A stretch of 8,715 nucleotides of DNA from Nitrososphaerales archaeon TH703 (GTDB taxonomy: Archaea > Thermoproteota > Nitrososphaeria > Nitrososphaerales > Nitrososphaeraceae). Made by a program: the position numbers and the translations under genes. Shown here piece by piece: positions 6,961 to 8,715 of the stretch. The stretch covers positions 1 through 8,715 of the forward strand of contig JAATVL010000209.1 in NCBI GenBank assembly GCA_014523525.1, given 5' to 3'. How positions within the stretch are numbered: position 1 is the first letter of the stretch; each line of letters starts with the position of its first letter. The notes beneath the pieces are model-generated. The model was not told where the DNA came from, did not search any database, and saw only the letters and a program-made list of their open reading frames with translations.

Positions 6961-6978
6961 ACATGCGCATCCTATGCC

Positions 6979-7382
6979 ATGAATGAGACAAATGAGTTAC
7001 ATAAGTTTAAGGAAAACTACGAGAAACTGAAAACCATTACAATACTTTAAGTTAATAGATTTGGCAAGCGAGTGTGGAATAAGGCATAAGGGCTTCCCAA
7101 TTGCTCATGGATTTCGTAAATTCTTTACAACTCAACTCATTAGCTCGAAGGTAAATCCTGAGATAAGAGAGATGCTACTAGGACACGAAATAGGGTTGGC
7201 AAGTGCTTACTACAGGCCCACAGTTGAAGAAATGTATAAAGAGTATAGTAATGCAATTAACAATGTGACCATAGATCCCGCAAACAGATTACAAAGAAAG
7301 ATTGAATTTCTCACTAGAAAAATCAAGGTTTGATGGGATAGAAGAAAAAATGCAGAAGATGGAACAAATGTATCAAAAGTAA
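6979..7382 (+). pseudogene. Broken tyrosine recombinase (integrase) remnant
   Basis: Three reading frames together look like a decayed archaeal integrase. A 23-residue start (6979-7050) follows a TATA box. A second frame, open from 7031 to a TGA at 7331-7333 (usable TTG at 7061), encodes the catalytic C-terminus: IAHGFRKFFTT (the HxxR box), REMLLGHEIG (the second His), and SAYYRPT with the nucleophilic Tyr. The typical coiled tail RKIEFLTRKIK then continues in a third frame from 7329 to TAA at 7380-7382 (FDGIEEKMQKMEQMYQK), so the stop at 7331 is a frameshift. The N-terminal core-binding domain and the first catalytic Arg and Lys are missing. Full-length integrases are about 300-400 residues. 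Its place beside tRNA-Val suggests past insertion of a plasmid or virus. The C-terminal homology is firm; joining the first fragment to it is inference. Confidence 0.75.
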
Positions 7383-7486
7383 TTTCTCTCATAGTGTCAC
7401 CGTATAAAACAAGCTACGCGCTCAAAATCATTAGACTATTCAGAACAATTGATCGTTAAAATATAATAACTAAAAAATATTTGCAG

Positions 7487-7500
7487 CTAGGCTAGCCTAG
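7487..7500. repeat. Perfect 14-bp palindrome overlapping a stop codon
   Basis: CTAGGCTAGCCTAG is self-complementary and overlaps the TAG stop of the exported-protein gene. It contains three CTAG tetramers. With no loop it is a poor hairpin; a dimeric protein site or chance are both possible. Confidence 0.35.
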
Positions 7501-7964
7501 TTATCTTTATTGTCATTATTTTTGTCAGGTGAGTTGCCAGAAGCGCTTGTTTCGTTAGAAGATTCACCGGATGTTTGATTTTCCCCTTGTGCTGTCACTA
7601 TTTCTTCTAATGACTGACACATTTCCTTTTCTTCGCTCAAGGAGACACAAAATTCTAGATCCTGTGTTTTGGTATCATTGGATACTTTTGCCGTTAGAGC
7701 TACCTGCGCGGGGCTTCCACGCTGACCATTTTGGACACTCAAGGTCACAGTAACGTCCTTACCTCCTTCTGTTGATGAAGCATTCTTCTCGTCGGCGTGG
7801 CCTTTAACTTTTAGGGAGAAATTAAGCGGTACATCAAACTGTTCTTGAGATTGCTGTCCTGTGGGAGCTTGTTCCTGAGCTAAACTCATCATTGGATATA
7901 AGACAACCAATGAAAGGGCAATGGTCCCTAGTAGAATTAATGCTGGTGCATTCATTAAATTCAT
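7497..7964 (-). CDS. Small exported, probably N-glycosylated protein of unknown function
   Basis: The function is not recognised. The 155-residue product begins with a signal peptide: hydrophobic core about 7-25 (APALILLGTIALSLVVLYPM) and a plausible cleavage after SLA (residue 29). The mature part starts with a Q/E-rich linker (30-42). It continues with a compact segment of alternating hydrophobics suggestive of a beta-sandwich (about 44-120: VPLNFSLKVKG, DVTVTLSVQNG, AQVALTAKVS, DLEFCVSLS) and ends in a disordered N/D/S-rich tail. Cys106 and Cys116 could form a disulfide. Five N-x-S/T sequons (N48, N61, N96, N129, N137) suggest surface glycosylation. The start at 7964 is chosen for the hydrophobic leader; an internal Met at 7955 is an alternative. 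The gene stands alone, with the broken integrase downstream and a long non-coding stretch upstream. Confidence 0.75.
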   Translation of the reverse strand: MNLMNAPALILLGTIALSLVVLYPMMSLAQEQAPTGQQSQEQFDVPLNFSLKVKGHADEKNASSTEGGKDVTVTLSVQNGQRGSPAQVALTAKVSNDTKTQDLEFCVSLSEEKEMCQSLEEIVTAQGENQTSGESSNETSASGNSPDKNNDNKDN

Positions 7965-7977
7965 CTACTACTTTAAA

Positions 7978-7990
7978 CTTTATAATAATT
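7978..7990 (-). promoter_or_regulatory. TATA-like box for the exported-protein gene
   Basis: The minus strand reads AATTATTATAAAG, centred about 20 nt from the Met codon at 7964 and about 29 nt from the one at 7955. The distance to the second Met fits a leaderless start slightly better, which makes the true start uncertain by three codons. Confidence 0.4.
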
Positions 7991-8285
7991 TGCTTACCTA
8001 TCCATTCACTATCACTAACTATCACTTTTTCAATTTTAACACTTTGTATTTATGCCGCATAATGCCACAAAATAACATTTGTAACTAGTGCAAAATTACT
8101 ATTTTACTTGCCTATTACTGCCACTTTACTAAGTCGGGTAAATAACAGAATTAAGCATTTCAGTGTCAAAGTAATACTTGCTAATTCGATAATCAAATGT
8201 CCATTTTAGTGACAATTAGTGGCACTTTCTAAATATTATTCTTAATTACATCTTCTGCAAATTAGCGTGTTTAAAAAGGACAGGC
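7991..8285. other. Non-coding stretch without a recognisable gene
   Basis: No convincing coding frame or RNA gene is seen on either strand. It is AT-rich, with scattered short motifs: a tandem actatcact pair near 8009-8026, and tgccac twice with gtggca once in inverse orientation (about 8063, 8119 and 8218). These are too short to be meaningful on their own. It probably holds the upstream regulatory region of the exported-protein gene and possibly of a plus-strand gene starting near 8320. Confidence 0.4.
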
Positions 8286-8295
8286 TTATTTAAAC
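8286..8295 (+). promoter_or_regulatory. Plus-strand TATA-like box upstream of the repeat region
   Basis: ttatttaaac is a good archaeal TATA candidate. The tandem ATG at 8320-8325 lies about 29 nt downstream, the distance of a leaderless start. It would serve a plus-strand reading of the repeat locus, not the minus-strand one. Confidence 0.4.
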
Positions 8296-8319
8296 ATAAA
8301 TTTTGAAACCTTACATATT

Positions 8320-8412
8320 ATGATGGGAATTGTTCTTAATTTAATAGTTCTATCTGTGCACTTTAGATCCTTTACTATCTTGGATACTATTGCTGCCCAA
8401 AGAGGATCTTAA
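8320..8412 (+). other. Short signal-peptide-like frame ahead of the repeats
   Basis: From tandem ATGs at 8320 and 8323 a frame encodes about 30 residues, with a hydrophobic stretch GIVLNLIVLSV and an Ala-Ala-Gln end resembling a signal cleavage site, before TAA at 8410-8412. A TATA-like box precedes it at leaderless distance. A one-base shift around 8395-8405 would join it to the open plus-strand frame through the repeats. The N-terminus lacks the usual positive charge and the hydrophobic run is interrupted by HFRS, so this may be chance or the start of a broken gene. Confidence 0.25.
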
Positions 8413-8715
8413 ATGCATCCATGATTGGATTCACCATTGTCTCAGTAACATTAGATCCGGTGGTTGAAACTGGTTTTAGTGGTACCTCCGTAAAATTCAC
8501 CATTGTCTCAGTAACATTAGATCCGGTGGTTGAAACTGGTTTTAGTGGTACCTCAGTGGTTGAAACTGGTTTTAGTGGTACCTCCGTAAAATTCACCATT
8601 GTCTCAGTAACATTAGATCCAGTGCTTGAAACTGGTTTTAGTGGTACCTCAGTGGTTGAAACTGGTTTTAGTGGTACCTCCGTAAAATTCACCATTGTCT
8701 CAGTAACATTAGATC
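8387..8715 (-). CDS. Sequon-rich tandem-repeat protein, N-terminus beyond window (coding strand uncertain)
   Basis: The function is not recognised. The minus-strand frame is open from the right edge to TAG at 8387-8389, so only the C-terminal 109 residues or so are seen. The product is nearly all repeat: a 22-residue unit (GSNVTETMVNFTEVPLKPVSTT) in which the ten residues EVPLKPVSTT are duplicated in some copies. It then has a unique tail, NPIMDAFKILFGQQ, of amphipathic helix type. Each unit carries two N-glycosylation sequons (NVT, NFT) and many Thr/Ser/Pro, as in a cell-surface stalk. All repeat lengths (30, 66, 96 bp) are multiples of three. The plus strand of the same DNA is equally open from 8367 to the edge, so the strand is not settled: for minus speak the clean stop and unique tail, for plus a TATA-like box and signal-like frame at 8320. 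Confidence 0.5.
   Translation of the reverse strand, partial: SNVTETMVNFTEVPLKPVSTTEVPLKPVSSTGSNVTETMVNFTEVPLKPVSTTEVPLKPVSTTGSNVTETMVNFTEVPLKPVSTTGSNVTETMVNPIMDAFKILFGQQ
8429..8715. repeat. Nested tandem repeat, 66-bp unit with 30-bp subunit duplication
   Basis: The segment caccattgtctcagtaacat recurs at 8432, 8498, 8594 and 8690, with spacings of 66, 96 and 96 bp. The 96-bp units equal the 66-bp unit plus a second copy of a 30-bp block (gtggttgaaactgg...ggtacctca). Copies are almost identical: only two substitutions are seen in one copy near 8620-8630 (ccagtgctt against ccggtggtt), besides the small differences at block junctions. Such identity implies recent expansion or gene-conversion-like homogenisation. 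The array runs off the right edge. Confidence 0.9.

Noticed and set aside
7487..7500. 14-bp palindrome as a functional operator or terminator
   Set aside because: A perfect 14-bp palindrome is expected roughly once in a window of this size by chance, it lacks a loop for a hairpin, and it overlaps the stop codon. Listed as a repeat only.
7991..8285. Possible CRISPR or iteron-like repeats in the non-coding stretch
   Set aside because: The repeated words (actatcact, tgccac) are under 10 bp, irregularly spaced and few, with no spacer structure.
8429..8715. CRISPR array at the right edge
   Set aside because: The units are contiguous near-identical tandem repeats with no unique spacers, and the lengths are multiples of three in open frames, so this is a protein-coding type repeat.

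Overview
The window looks like AT-rich archaeal chromosome, most likely from an ammonia-oxidising thaumarchaeon (Nitrososphaeria; perhaps the soil Nitrososphaera/Nitrosocosmicus side). This rests on an archaeal-type PheT, a YcaO–TfuA pair, TATA-like boxes about 25-30 nt before start codons (leaderless-style genes), a tRNA without an encoded CCA, and N-glycosylation-sequon-rich exported proteins. The lineage is inferred from style and gene content, not from a database match.

Left part (1-3784). The C-terminal three quarters of pheT enters from the left edge. It is followed by a gene-poor stretch with a possible degraded TnpB C-terminus (1379-1490). On the minus strand lies a 58-residue protein (1551-1727) that resembles the nitrile-hydratase-like leader peptide (NHLP) fold used by many ribosomal peptide natural-product precursors. 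It diverges from a translationally coupled ycaO–tfuA pair (1806-3784). YcaO–TfuA pairs install backbone thioamides on peptides and on methanogen McrA. Thaumarchaea are not known to carry McrA, so the target here is open, and the divergent small protein is the obvious local candidate. This is the most interesting part of the window.

Middle (3822-6821). Converging on tfuA with 37 bp between them is a minus-strand operon: a siroheme/4Fe-4S sulfite (or nitrite) reductase (TTG start at 6502) overlapping a two-domain rhodanese sulfurtransferase. Together they could make and carry the reduced sulfur that thioamidation consumes. Upstream of the operon, on the same strand, is tRNA-Val(CAC).

Right part (6822-8715). 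Next to the tRNA is a promoter-bearing but broken tyrosine-recombinase remnant, a sign of past integration. It is followed by a small exported, probably glycosylated protein (minus strand). At the right edge is a nested 66/96-bp tandem repeat that is open on both strands. The minus-strand reading gives a sequon-rich surface-type repeat protein. The plus-strand reading gives a beta-like repeat preceded by a TATA-like box and a short signal-peptide-like frame, so the coding strand is unresolved.
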